DNA of 11,301 bases from Cyclobacteriaceae bacterium (GCA_019751475.1 JAIENH010000424.1:1-11301), one strand, 5' to 3'. Shown: positions 1 through 7,170, counted from the first letter of the stretch. The notes: generated from the sequence alone by a model not told the origin. Translations and numbers: made by a program.

Positions 1-2
1 AT

Positions 3-1202
3 CGTGCTCAGGCGGCCAATATCAAAAAATTTTATTGGCCTGCACTGCTTCTCAAGTCAGCGGCTGGTTTGGCGGTGGGTGCTTTGTATTTCTTTCACTA
101 TAGTCTGGGCGACACGTTGTCGTACTGGCAAGATGGAATGGTGTTGGCCGATGTCATTCGTCATGATCCTGTGCGGGCCGTGCAGTTTTACTTGGGCCAT
201 GAAACTGATACGGAATTGCTACAAACACTTACGCACACCACCTCTCGCTCACTTTTCTTTGATAAGATTGCCGGCCTACTGGCTGTTGTGTCGGCTGGCA
301 ACTATTGGGTGATGTCGATAATGTGCTCGTTTATTTCATTTTTCGGTTCATGGTTCTTGTTTACGAAAGTTGTTGAGGCATTTCCGCTTGCCCGATGGGC
401 CGCGGCTATTGCTTTTCTTTTCTGGCCGTCTGTGGTGTTATGGTCATCTGGATTGATTAAAGAAAGTCTTGGCCTGGCGGGATTATATTTTTTGTCGGGC
501 GTGCTCGTATCTCAACTTACCGGCACTCAACTCAAATTTTGGCAGTGGTCATTAATCGTGCTAAGTGCGTGGGTGACGTGGGAATTAAAGTATTACTGGT
601 TAGGAATTTTTGCTCCGGTCGCCTTGGCTACAATTATCATCATTAAACTAAAGCCGATGATTGCAAAGCTCGCACGATTTGAGCTGCTGGCCTGGTCAGG
701 ATTATTACTCATTTTGTTTATTATAGGGATGAGTGCGCATCCTAATTTTTATCCTCATCGCTTTGCGGAGGTTATTGTTCAAAACAATAAAGAGTTTACG
801 TCCCTTAGCGGGAATGACAAGCTGATAGTCTACAGTAATCTGCAGCCTACCGTAGCAAGTCTTTTTATTAATGTGCCGTCTGCTCTGGTGGCAGGTTTGT
901 TCCGGCCTTTTGTTTGGGAAACGTTTAATCTGTTATCCGTACTCGCAAGCCTGGAGAATTTAGCGTTCGCAGTGCTACTGCTGTCCTCGTTGGTTTCGCT
1001 ACCGCTTTTTTTTAGTTCGCCCCATCGCTTGATGGCCCTGGCAATTGTGTTTTATAGTTGCTCGCTGGCAGTATTTCTTGCACTCTCCACACCCAACTTT
1101 GGTTCACTCTCACGTTACAAAATTGGCTTTCTGCCGTTCTTAGTCTTTCTTGTATTGTACAAAAGTCCGTTGCTTGGGTGGATTGAACGCAACCAGAAGT
1201 AA
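3..1202 (+). CDS. Polytopic inner-membrane protein, 5' end outside the window (possible surface-polysaccharide assembly role)
   Basis: The reading frame is open from the first complete codon of the window to the TAA at 1200-1202, so the true start lies upstream. The TTG at 69 is in frame, but coding-like sequence precedes it. About 399 codons are visible, with roughly 9-10 hydrophobic segments (around residues 13-33, 86-120, 131-149, 155-172, 177-215, 225-245 and several in the last 90 residues), so this is an integral membrane protein. A long polar loop lies near residues 35-85. A distinctive stretch at 141-155 (WPSVVLWSSGLIKES) and a late FRPFVWE motif resemble motifs I associate with Bacteroidota membrane proteins of polysaccharide clusters (Wzy/EpsG-like or GT-C-like), but I cannot name the family. 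The next gene, a NeuD/PglD-type acyltransferase, fits a surface-glycan setting. The coding call is secure; the function is a guess. Confidence 0.85.
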   Translation, partial: RAQAANIKKFYWPALLLKSAAGLAVGALYFFHYSLGDTLSYWQDGMVLADVIRHDPVRAVQFYLGHETDTELLQTLTHTTSRSLFFDKIAGLLAVVSAGNYWVMSIMCSFISFFGSWFLFTKVVEAFPLARWAAAIAFLFWPSVVLWSSGLIKESLGLAGLYFLSGVLVSQLTGTQLKFWQWSLIVLSAWVTWELKYYWLGIFAPVALATIIIIKLKPMIAKLARFELLAWSGLLLILFIIGMSAHPNFYPHRFAEVIVQNNKEFTSLSGNDKLIVYSNLQPTVASLFINVPSALVAGLFRPFVWETFNLLSVLASLENLAFAVLLLSSLVSLPLFFSSPHRLMALAIVFYSCSLAVFLALSTPNFGSLSRYKIGFLPFLVFLVLYKSPLLGWIERNQK

Positions 1203-1203
1203 T

Positions 1204-1234
1204 TTTGGGTAGTGGCTCTTTCGCCCTACCTTTG
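1204..1234 (+). promoter_or_regulatory. Bacteroidota-type promoter of the acyltransferase gene
   Basis: A TTTG (-33 element) at 1204-1207 and a perfect TAnnTTTG (-7 element, TACCTTTG) at 1227-1234 are separated by 19 bp, within the range known for the Bacteroidota primary sigma factor. The predicted transcript start near 1240 leaves a leader of only about 14 nt before the ATG at 1255. The promoter fills the gap after the membrane-protein stop codon, so the acyltransferase and phosphorylase probably form their own transcription unit. Confidence 0.7.
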
Positions 1235-1254
1235 ATTTCACTTTTTATAATTCA

Positions 1255-1893
1255 ATGGAAAATCCTGTTATCATTTTTGGGGCTGGCTACCTGGGTCGTA
1301 TGGCCAAAGAAATCTTTGAGAGCAATGAAGTAGTGGTGTATGGTTTCCTGGATGACAATAAAAAACTTCATTCCACGGAAGTGGATACCGCAGTTGTGAT
1401 GGGCAGTACCGATGATGATGGTTTTCTGAAACTCATTGGCAGAAAATGCGAAGCGTTTGTGGCGGTTGATGACAATAAACTTCGTAAGAGCTTGGTAAAA
1501 ATGCTCCTGGAAGTCCGCCATAAGCAGCCTGTGAATGCCACACATCGGGGTGCGTTTATTTCACCAGCAGTTGCCATCGGTCACGGAAATTTTTTTGATA
1601 TTGGATTTAGCGCAGGTGTGGGTTCGAAAATCGGCAGTCATTGCTTGCTGCACGCAAAAAGTCATGTAGGTGCTGAGTCAACACTTGGTGACTTTGTGCA
1701 AGTGGGGCCGGGGAGTGTCATAAGTCCCTCTGTTACCATTGAACACGAAGTATTTATTGGTGCGGGAGTAACCATCGTTTCAGGTGTTACCGTTGGTAAG
1801 GGCGCTCGCATTGGCGCGGGCTCCGTGGTGGTTGCTCCAATAAAAGCAGGTGAAACTGTTTTTGGAAACCCCGCCCAGAAAATTGAAAAGTAG
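1255..1893 (+). CDS. NeuD/PglD-type sugar O-/N-acyltransferase (left-handed beta-helix)
   Basis: The 212-residue protein has the two-part architecture of the NeuD/PglD family. An N-terminal Rossmann-like nucleotide-sugar binding half opens with IIFGAGYLGR (residues 6-15) and has FLDD at 31-34. A C-terminal hexapeptide-repeat beta-helix (about 100-195) ends in the family signature IGAGSVVVAPIKAGETVFGNPA (split here: IGAGSVV at 186-192, GNPAQKI at 204-210). Such enzymes move an acetyl group from acetyl-CoA to a sugar or nucleotide sugar in surface-glycan synthesis. The length is normal. The histidine that acts as general base in PglD (in an IEH motif before the central coils) appears as Ala140 by my hand alignment; an EHE motif occurs two coils later (163-165). 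The ATG at 1255 follows a good promoter at a short distance. The family is secure; the substrate is unknown. Confidence 0.88.
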   Translation: MENPVIIFGAGYLGRMAKEIFESNEVVVYGFLDDNKKLHSTEVDTAVVMGSTDDDGFLKLIGRKCEAFVAVDDNKLRKSLVKMLLEVRHKQPVNATHRGAFISPAVAIGHGNFFDIGFSAGVGSKIGSHCLLHAKSHVGAESTLGDFVQVGPGSVISPSVTIEHEVFIGAGVTIVSGVTVGKGARIGAGSVVVAPIKAGETVFGNPAQKIEK

Positions 1894-1899
1894 TTTACG

Positions 1900-2754
1900 T
1901 TGAAAATTTCTTCTACAGACCTGATTGTAAATCCGGATGGCAGTGTCTATCACCTGGGCCTGCGACCAGAAGATTTAGCGCCTACCATCATCACTGTGGG
2001 TGACCCCGAACGTGTAGAAAAAGTGAGTCGTCATCTCGATCGGGTTACATTCCGAAAGAACAGGAGAGAGTTTGTGACACACACGGGTGAATTGAACAAC
2101 AAGCAGATTAGCGTGATCAGCACCGGCATCGGCACCGATAATGTCGAGATTTTTTTCAATGAAGTAGATGCTTTGGTAAACATCAATCTCACATCCCGCA
2201 AGGTGTTGCCTCAAAAGCAAACGTTGAATGTCATTCGTATTGGCACATCCGGCTCTCTTCAGAAAGAAATACCTATTGGCACTCACCTGATGAGTGAGCG
2301 AGCTATTGGGTTTGATAACCTGATGAATTTTTATGACCTGAACATGGATCAACAGGAAATATCTGTTGTGTCAGATCTTAAAGGAAAATTGAAACTTTCT
2401 TTTGAACCCTACATGGTGAGTGGCTCAGCAGACTTACTGCAACGAATGAGTGAAGGCATGGTGCGAGGCACAACCGTCACCTGTCCGGGATTCTATGCTC
2501 CGCAAGGAAGAAAACTGAGATTGCCGATACGTTTCCCAAATCTATTGCGTGACCTTACAAACTTCAGATCGGGTTCCCTTCTGCTGACGAACTTTGAAAT
2601 GGAGACTGCTGGACTGTTTGCCCTTGGTAAACTCCTCGGGCACGAAGTGGTGAGTGCCAACGCCATTATCGCCAATCGCGAGATGGAGCAGTTCTCATCC
2701 GATCCTGAAGCTGTAATAGACTCGCTCATTCAAAAAATATTGGAGCGAATCTAA
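1900..2754 (+). CDS. Nucleoside phosphorylase, uridine-phosphorylase-like
   Basis: This 284-residue protein belongs to the PNP/UDP phosphorylase family, which cleaves nucleosides with phosphate to base and ribose-1-phosphate in pyrimidine salvage. By hand it aligns well with E. coli Udp: YHLGL with the ribose-site His18, the phosphate loop GDPERV (34-39) with Arg38, RREF with Arg56, STGIGTDN (74-81), RIGTSG (113-118) with Arg113 and Thr116, and FEMET (232-236) with Glu233-Met234-Glu235 for ribose. The uracil-reading Gln-x-Arg pair of Udp is kept as Gln202 and Arg204, which favours uridine over purine nucleosides. About 12-15 extra residues lie around 92-108 compared with E. coli. The only plausible start is TTG at 1900: the codon two before it in frame is the UAG stop of the preceding gene, and the first in-frame ATG is about 149 codons in, after the phosphate loop. 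It is probably cotranscribed with the acyltransferase. Confidence 0.9.
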   Translation: MKISSTDLIVNPDGSVYHLGLRPEDLAPTIITVGDPERVEKVSRHLDRVTFRKNRREFVTHTGELNNKQISVISTGIGTDNVEIFFNEVDALVNINLTSRKVLPQKQTLNVIRIGTSGSLQKEIPIGTHLMSERAIGFDNLMNFYDLNMDQQEISVVSDLKGKLKLSFEPYMVSGSADLLQRMSEGMVRGTTVTCPGFYAPQGRKLRLPIRFPNLLRDLTNFRSGSLLLTNFEMETAGLFALGKLLGHEVVSANAIIANREMEQFSSDPEAVIDSLIQKILERI

Positions 2755-2763
2755 TCTCACGTC

Positions 2764-3015
2764 TTAGGTGGTGGTCATGCTGTCCATCCGCACAATGTGC
2801 TTGCCGGCACGATAGGGGTCGTTGTTATAAAAACCCGAAAGAATGCGGTGAGCAATTTGCTCCACCACCAATTCTTCAAGGCTCTTGCCCTCTTTGCCTT
2901 GCCAGAACACGCGCTGCGGATGTCTTTTCATGTCTTCCACATACGACTTGGCGTGGTTGTATTGATCATCGGTAAAGGTGATCGTGAAGCAGGTACGAAC
3001 TTTTTGTGTTTCCAT
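2764..3015 (-). CDS. Small conserved-looking protein of unknown function
   Basis: An 83-residue minus-strand gene, starting at the ATG at 3013-3015 and ending just 9 bp from the convergent phosphorylase stop. The open frame runs 32 codons further upstream, but that part is Cys/Trp-rich, lies in the presumed promoter region and does not look coding. The protein is soluble and charged. It begins METQKVRTCFTITFTDD and continues with a helical region carrying YVEDMKRHPQ and a segment GKEGKSLEELVVEQIAHRIL, which reads as an amphipathic helix. There is no signal peptide and no membrane segment. I do not recognise the family. The clean start, the antisense-free placement between two confident genes and the divergent arrangement with the M16 peptidase gene suggest a real gene. 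No function can be assigned. Confidence 0.65.
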   Translation of the reverse strand: METQKVRTCFTITFTDDQYNHAKSYVEDMKRHPQRVFWQGKEGKSLEELVVEQIAHRILSGFYNNDPYRAGKHIVRMDSMTTT

Positions 3016-3122
3016 GGTGACAAATTGTTTACAAGGTGTGTGCCATAATTTGTCCGCTATTTTACTGATAATTTTGGGTCGTTGCCAACAGCAGCGACCG
3101 CCAACGGTCAATTGTGTTCGCC

Positions 3123-3152
3123 TTTGAGATGGCAGACGGTGCGATTAACTTG
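3123..3152 (+). promoter_or_regulatory. Possible promoter of the M16 peptidase operon
   Basis: TTTG at 3123-3126 is followed after 19 bp by TAACTTG at 3146-3152, a one-base-short version of TAnnTTTG. It would start a transcript a few bases before the ATG at 3163. The spacing is right but the -7 element is imperfect. It also supports the ATG at 3163 over a start further upstream, since upstream starts would lie before the promoter. Confidence 0.4.
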
Positions 3153-3162
3153 CGCCCTAACT

Positions 3163-4395
3163 ATGCGCGAGTACGCTATTCATACACTGAAAAACGGTAT
3201 CCGGGTTGTTCACAACCGGATTACCTCCACCAAAATTGTTCACTGCGGCATCATGCTTGACATCGGCAGTCGTGATGAAACTCCCGATAACCAGGGGATA
3301 GCCCACTTCTGGGAACACATGGCTTTTAAAGGCACTCGCAAGCGCAAGTCGTTTCATATTCTCAACCGGTTGGAGTCATTGGGTGGTGAGTTGAATGCCT
3401 TCACTGATAAGGAGAAAATTCTTTTTTATGCGTCTTTGCGTGACGATTATTTTGAGCGAGCAATTGACTTGCTAACCGATATTACCTTCGAATCGATCTT
3501 TCCAGCAAACCAAATCGAGCGCGAACGCCAGGTGATCCGTGAGGAAATGTCTATGTACCACGATGACCCAGAGGGTTCACTGCAAGATGAGTTCGATGCG
3601 TTGATTTTTTCAGGCCATTCCCTGGGTATGAATATCCTGGGCACAGAGAATACAGTCAATTCCTTTCAACGTAAAGATTTCACCTCTTTCATCAAAGAGC
3701 ATATTGATACCAGTTGCATTGTTTTTTCTAGCGTGGGTAATATTCCCTTTGAAGAGGTGGTGCTACTGGCTGAGAAGTACATGGGAGGCATTCCTACGAT
3801 CCGCTCAGCAAAACATCGAAAAAAGTTTTCTGGCTATAAGCCCCGCGAACGATCACTCAAGAGACCGATTAAGCAAGCGCGCTGCGCTATCGGCCGTACA
3901 TCGTATTCAATTGCAGACAACAAACGAAGCGCTTTCTATTTACTCACCAATATTTTGGGAGGAGGCGGCATGAATTCGCGGCTCAATCTTTCGCTTCGCG
4001 AGAAGTTTGGCTTTGTCTACTCGATTGGCTCTCAGTTTGTGCCCTTTACGGATACCGGAATATTTGTCATTTCCTTTGGTACGGAGCCCTCCCAACTGTC
4101 AAAGAGTATGAAGTTAGTAGAAGAGGAACTTCGCAAGCTGCGTGAAAATAAACTTGGCATAAAACAATTGGCTTCCGCCAAAGAACAGATTATGGGTCAG
4201 GTGGCCATGGCAGAAGAAAGCAACATCAGTTTTATGATGATGATGGGCCGAAGCCTGCTGGACGTGGGGCGCATACCGGAGTTGGAAGAGATTTTCACCC
4301 GCATCCGGCAAACAACGGCCGATGATTTGTTGGGCCTGGCAAACGAAATGTTTGACAGGGAAAAATTGAGTGTGTTACGAATGGAGCCGAAATAA
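3163..4395 (+). CDS. M16 family zinc metallopeptidase (insulinase/processing-peptidase type)
   Basis: The 410-residue protein has the inverted zinc motif HxxEH as HFWEH (residues 48-52): His48 and His52 bind zinc and Glu51 is the catalytic base. The third ligand is Glu128 in VIREEMSMY, 76 residues after His52, the classic M16 spacing. The second half carries the conserved GGGMNSRL (267-274) and LREKFGFVYS (278-287) with the Arg/Tyr region that contacts substrate. This is one M16B unit of usual length (about 410-430), as in bacterial enzymes that form homodimeric clamshells. There is no signal peptide, so it is predicted cytoplasmic. A longer frame begins at TTG 3082, but its first 27 residues are not family-like, and the ATG at 3163 starts right at the usual N-terminus (MREYAIHTLKNGIRVV). 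The O-methyltransferase gene follows after 19 bp. Substrate unknown. Confidence 0.93.
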   Translation: MREYAIHTLKNGIRVVHNRITSTKIVHCGIMLDIGSRDETPDNQGIAHFWEHMAFKGTRKRKSFHILNRLESLGGELNAFTDKEKILFYASLRDDYFERAIDLLTDITFESIFPANQIERERQVIREEMSMYHDDPEGSLQDEFDALIFSGHSLGMNILGTENTVNSFQRKDFTSFIKEHIDTSCIVFSSVGNIPFEEVVLLAEKYMGGIPTIRSAKHRKKFSGYKPRERSLKRPIKQARCAIGRTSYSIADNKRSAFYLLTNILGGGGMNSRLNLSLREKFGFVYSIGSQFVPFTDTGIFVISFGTEPSQLSKSMKLVEEELRKLRENKLGIKQLASAKEQIMGQVAMAEESNISFMMMMGRSLLDVGRIPELEEIFTRIRQTTADDLLGLANEMFDREKLSVLRMEPK

Positions 4396-4414
4396 AAAAC
4401 TTATTTCAGAGTCT

Positions 4415-5050
4415 ATGGATTTTATCCCTTCAGAATTAAGTCAATATGCAGAAGGACATACTTCTACTGAATCGGAATTATTGAAGCGTATCAATCGCGA
4501 GACACATGCACAGGTTATGATGCCTCGCATGCTCTCTGGTCATTTGCAAGGAAGGCTTCTTGCCATGATCAGCAAAATGATTAAGCCATCGGTAGCGATT
4601 GAGATTGGTACATACACTGGCTACTCAGCGCTGTGCCTTGCCGAAGGTCTCGCCAAGAATGGAAATCTCATAACCATTGATATCAACGAAGAATTGGAAA
4701 GCCGTGTGAGAGGTTATTTTGAAGCGTCTCCGTGGAGTAAGCAAATCGACTATCGCATTGGTGATGCAGCTGCTTTATTGCCGATGATGCCCGGACCCTT
4801 TGACTTGGTGTGGCTGGATGCTGATAAAGAAAATTATGGATTGTACTACGATTTGGTTATCGACAAAGTGCCATCGGGTGGGTGGATTTTGGCTGATAAT
4901 GTGTTGTGGAGCGGAAAGATTATTGATACGAAGCCTGACAAGGATACCCGGGCACTTCAGCAATTTAATGACCGCATTCGCCAAGACCCCCGGGTGGAGA
5001 CTGTGCTGCTACCCGTGCGCGATGGCATCATGATCATCCGAAAAATGTAA
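4415..5050 (+). CDS. Class I SAM-dependent O-methyltransferase (CCoAOMT/COMT-like)
   Basis: The 211-residue protein matches the bacterial Methyltransf_3 family, metal-dependent O-methyltransferases related to catechol and caffeoyl-CoA enzymes. After a helical N-terminus (MPRMLSGHLQGRLL) comes motif I, AIEIGTYTGYSALCLAEGL, which binds S-adenosylmethionine, then ITIDINEE with the acidic residue for the SAM ribose. The metal ligands appear as WLDADKENY (Asp) and LADNVLWSG (Asp-Asn). The length is standard for the family. The frame extends upstream to a GTG at 4370 inside the peptidase gene; the ATG at 4415 is preferred because the family N-terminus begins there and it leaves a normal 19-bp gap. 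It is probably in an operon with the M16 peptidase. The methyl acceptor cannot be predicted from sequence. Confidence 0.92.
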   Translation: MDFIPSELSQYAEGHTSTESELLKRINRETHAQVMMPRMLSGHLQGRLLAMISKMIKPSVAIEIGTYTGYSALCLAEGLAKNGNLITIDINEELESRVRGYFEASPWSKQIDYRIGDAAALLPMMPGPFDLVWLDADKENYGLYYDLVIDKVPSGGWILADNVLWSGKIIDTKPDKDTRALQQFNDRIRQDPRVETVLLPVRDGIMIIRKM

Positions 5051-5059
5051 AAATATTTT

Positions 5060-5067
5060 TACCTTTG
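5060..5067 (+). promoter_or_regulatory. -7 promoter element before the lytic transglycosylase gene
   Basis: A perfect TAnnTTTG (TACCTTTG) lies 7 bp before the ATG at 5075 and just after the methyltransferase stop. I find no TTG at the -33 position, which would lie in the end of the methyltransferase gene. If used, the transcript would be almost leaderless. The same octamer occurs at 1227-1234. Confidence 0.5.
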
Positions 5068-5074
5068 CAGAGTC

Positions 5075-6595
5075 ATGAAGTTTTTCGCTCCAGCGCTTAT
5101 TTTTTGCGGAGCATCGGCCTTCGCTCAGGCCCCGCAAGTCCCCCACAAGATGCAATTTGCCGGCATCACACTCACTATCCGTGATGATGCAAGACGCGAT
5201 ATTCAAAAAGATGTGGATGCACTGACGCAAAGCCCCAAGTACTTTGGTATAAAGGCCGAGCGGGCGAAGACTTATTTTCCGATCATCGAAAAGATTTTTG
5301 GAGAAGAGCGCCTGCCGGATGATTTTAAATACCTCGCGTTGCAGGAAAGTGCTCTCGTACCTGATGCTGTGTCGTCTTCCAATGCTGTTGGCTTTTGGCA
5401 GTTCAAGGATTTTACAGCTCGCGAGATGGGTTTGCGTGTGGATGATGAAGTGGATGAGCGGATGAATATTGCCAGTGCCAGCCGCGGTGCCGCACGTTAC
5501 TTAAAGCAATGCAATCATTATTTTAATAACTGGGTGTATGCGTTGCAGGCCTATCAAATGGGTGCCGGTGGTGTGATGCGCATGGTGGGAGACAAAGACC
5601 TCAGCACGCGACACATGGAAATCACCTCCGACACGTATTGGTACGTACGGAAGTTTCTGGCGCATAAAGTGGCCTTCGAAAACGGTCATCGTGGCAAAGC
5701 AGCCATGGAAGTTACGGGTGTCACCAATGCGGGGGGCAGAGCTCTTCGCGAAATAGCCAGCGAATTGGCAATGGATGAAACGAAACTTCGTGAGTTCAAT
5801 AAATGGCTGAAATCAGATCGTGTACCAACAGATCGTCAATATATGTTTTTGATACCGAAAGGAGAGAGCACAGCTGATTTTGGTATGCTCACAATTGCTT
5901 CAGCAGCTCCTTCTCCTGTTTCTGCTACGCAAGAGCCTGAGCAGCAAATCGAGATCAATGGCCTTGCAACTATTCGCGCAAGAAGGGGCGAGACGGTAGA
6001 GGCAATTGCTAGGCGGGCAGGCATCAGTTTGTCGTCCTTCTTACATTTCAATGAAATTACTATGGATGCTCCTCTTCTTCCGGGTAAGCCATATTTTCTT
6101 CACAAAAAGAAAAAGAAAGCACAAGAAGACTTGTATACGCTAAAATCTGGCGACACATGGTGGCTGGTGAGTCAGCAGTTTGGTATACAGCAAAAATTTT
6201 TGTTGCGCTACAACGGCCTCAGCGAGAATACAAGACCTGTAGCGGGCACAACCTTATTTTTGAATTCTCGTAAACCTTCCGATGTTTCTGCAGAGCCCGC
6301 AATGGTGGCTACGTTAGATGAAGATGATTCGTTTTATTGGGACCAGCCCGTCACCAAAGCAGATCCTACTCCTAAAAAGAAAGAGGCAGTCAATCGCAGA
6401 ATAGTAGAAACAGATAAAAAAGATGATTTACTTGAAGCAACGGTTGAAGCAAGTGTTCATGAAGTAAAACCAAGTGATACGATTTACAGTGTAGCGCGGC
6501 AATATAATGTTACCATCAATGAATTGATGGAGTGGAATGAAAAAAAAGATTTTAACCTGGCCGTAGGCGAAATGCTTCGGGTACGCAAGCGCTAA
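5075..6595 (+). CDS. MltD-type lytic transglycosylase with LysM repeats, secreted
   Basis: This 506-residue cell-wall enzyme starts with a signal peptide ending at about AFAQ (residues 15-18), so it acts in the periplasm. The SLT domain lies at about 62-170: LALQESAL with catalytic Glu91, AVGFWQF (104-110), RYLKQ (141-145) and YALQAYQMGAGGV (155-167), the usual goose-lysozyme-like motif series. It cleaves the MurNAc-GlcNAc bond to make 1,6-anhydro-muropeptides. LysM modules follow at about 352-397 (LYTLKSGDTWWLVSQQFG) and 462-504 (HEVKPSDTIYSVARQYNV), with more degenerate LysM-like copies at about 298-343 and 219-261. These bind glycan chains. A Lys-rich, low-complexity linker lies at 345-350 and another at 430-450. 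The layout is that of E. coli MltD, but without a lipobox cysteine after the signal peptide, so it is probably soluble rather than lipid-anchored. Confidence 0.93.
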   Translation: MKFFAPALIFCGASAFAQAPQVPHKMQFAGITLTIRDDARRDIQKDVDALTQSPKYFGIKAERAKTYFPIIEKIFGEERLPDDFKYLALQESALVPDAVSSSNAVGFWQFKDFTAREMGLRVDDEVDERMNIASASRGAARYLKQCNHYFNNWVYALQAYQMGAGGVMRMVGDKDLSTRHMEITSDTYWYVRKFLAHKVAFENGHRGKAAMEVTGVTNAGGRALREIASELAMDETKLREFNKWLKSDRVPTDRQYMFLIPKGESTADFGMLTIASAAPSPVSATQEPEQQIEINGLATIRARRGETVEAIARRAGISLSSFLHFNEITMDAPLLPGKPYFLHKKKKKAQEDLYTLKSGDTWWLVSQQFGIQQKFLLRYNGLSENTRPVAGTTLFLNSRKPSDVSAEPAMVATLDEDDSFYWDQPVTKADPTPKKKEAVNRRIVETDKKDDLLEATVEASVHEVKPSDTIYSVARQYNVTINELMEWNEKKDFNLAVGEMLRVRKR

Positions 6596-6604
6596 GTGCT
6601 TTTT
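6587..6604 (+). terminator. Weak intrinsic terminator at the end of the transglycosylase gene
   Basis: A 6-bp stem (AAGCGC with GTGCTT, one G-U pair) encloses the TAA stop codon as its 3-base loop and is followed by TTT. It is short, and placing it over the stop codon is unusual, so this is only a possibility. Confidence 0.3.
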
Positions 6605-6657
6605 CGACATTTTCCGCCAATACCTTACTTCATTCTTTCTATTATTTTTAGGATAGG

Positions 6658-6687
6658 TTTTGTTTTTGGATAAAAAAGATAATTTTG
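6658..6687 (+). promoter_or_regulatory. Bacteroidota-type promoter of the response-regulator gene
   Basis: TTTTG at 6658-6662 and a perfect TAnnTTTG (TAATTTTG) at 6680-6687 are 17 bp apart, at the lower end of the accepted spacing. The predicted transcript begins near 6694, giving a leader of about 40 nt before the ATG at 6734. The rest of the 138-bp gap shows nothing else convincing. Confidence 0.55.
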
Positions 6688-6733
6688 CGCCCTCTTTCAT
6701 TGAAGTGGGGGGAAAACGATATAAATAAAGACG

Positions 6734-7144
6734 ATGGATTCTTTAGTTACACATGATTTAGTGATGTTGGTCGATGATAACGACACAGATAATTTTATCA
6801 GCAAGCGAATAATTGAACTTTCAAAATTTGCGAATCGGGTAGAAGTGATGAATTCCGGCAAGAGTGCGCTGGATTATCTGGCCGAAAACCAAAATCGACC
6901 AGATAATTTACCCAGTGTCATATTTCTTGATATTAATATGCCCGTGGTAGATGGCTTCGTCTTCTTGTATGAATTCGAAAAATTCAAAGAACTGGTGCGC
7001 ACCAAATGCAAAGTCATTATTTTATCAAGCTCCGATAACAAGCGCGACATTGATAAAATTGTGAACAACAATTTCGTCATAAAATTTATCACAAAGCCAT
7101 TAACAGAAGTGGCGCTGGAAGAGATCAAATTGAACAATATTTGA
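6734..7144 (+). CDS. Single-domain (CheY-like) response regulator
   Basis: The 136-residue protein is a receiver domain and nothing more. The acidic pocket is Asp14-Asp15 (VMLVDDNDTDN), the phospho-acceptor is Asp66 in IFLDINMPVVDGF, the switch Ser/Thr is Ser98 in IILSSS, and the invariant lysine is Lys121 in ITKPLT. All key residues are present, so it should be phosphorylated by a histidine kinase. With no DNA-binding or enzymatic output domain, it must act by protein contact, for example in a phosphorelay or on a motor or kinase. No kinase gene is beside it, so its partner is elsewhere. DNxxDxFISKRII-type N-termini like this one are common in Bacteroidota receivers that work with hybrid kinases; that link is inference. 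Confidence 0.93.
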   Translation: MDSLVTHDLVMLVDDNDTDNFISKRIIELSKFANRVEVMNSGKSALDYLAENQNRPDNLPSVIFLDINMPVVDGFVFLYEFEKFKELVRTKCKVIILSSSDNKRDIDKIVNNNFVIKFITKPLTEVALEEIKLNNI

Positions 7145-7170
7145 TACGGCTCGCGCGGTTTTAGTATTTT

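Noticed and set aside
69..1202. Start of the membrane protein at TTG 69
   Set aside because: The same frame is open and protein-like back to position 3, so the gene enters from outside the window and TTG 69 is internal.
1975..2352. 125-codon minus-strand open frame inside the phosphorylase gene
   Set aside because: Antisense to conserved active-site codons; no start context or family resemblance.
3096..3109. Short hairpin GACCG-CCAA-CGGTC in the divergent region before the peptidase gene
   Set aside because: Only a 5-bp stem with no T-tract and no match to a known operator; likely chance.
3016..3111. N-terminal extension of the minus-strand small protein up to 3111
   Set aside because: The added part is Cys/Trp-rich with no expected pattern and would leave almost no upstream region; ATG at 3013-3015 is preferred.
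3082..3162. N-terminal extension of the M16 peptidase from TTG 3082
   Set aside because: The extra 27 residues are not family-like and would precede the likely promoter; ATG 3163 matches the usual N-terminus.
4370..4414. GTG 4370 start for the O-methyltransferase
   Set aside because: It overlaps the peptidase gene and adds residues not typical of the family; ATG 4415 gives a normal gap and N-terminus.
3163..5050. Peptidase plus methyltransferase as a modified-peptide (RiPP) biosynthetic cluster
   Set aside because: No small precursor gene with core/leader character, transporter or cyclase-type enzyme is nearby; the next gene is a cell-wall transglycosylase. The 83-residue divergent protein does not look like a precursor.
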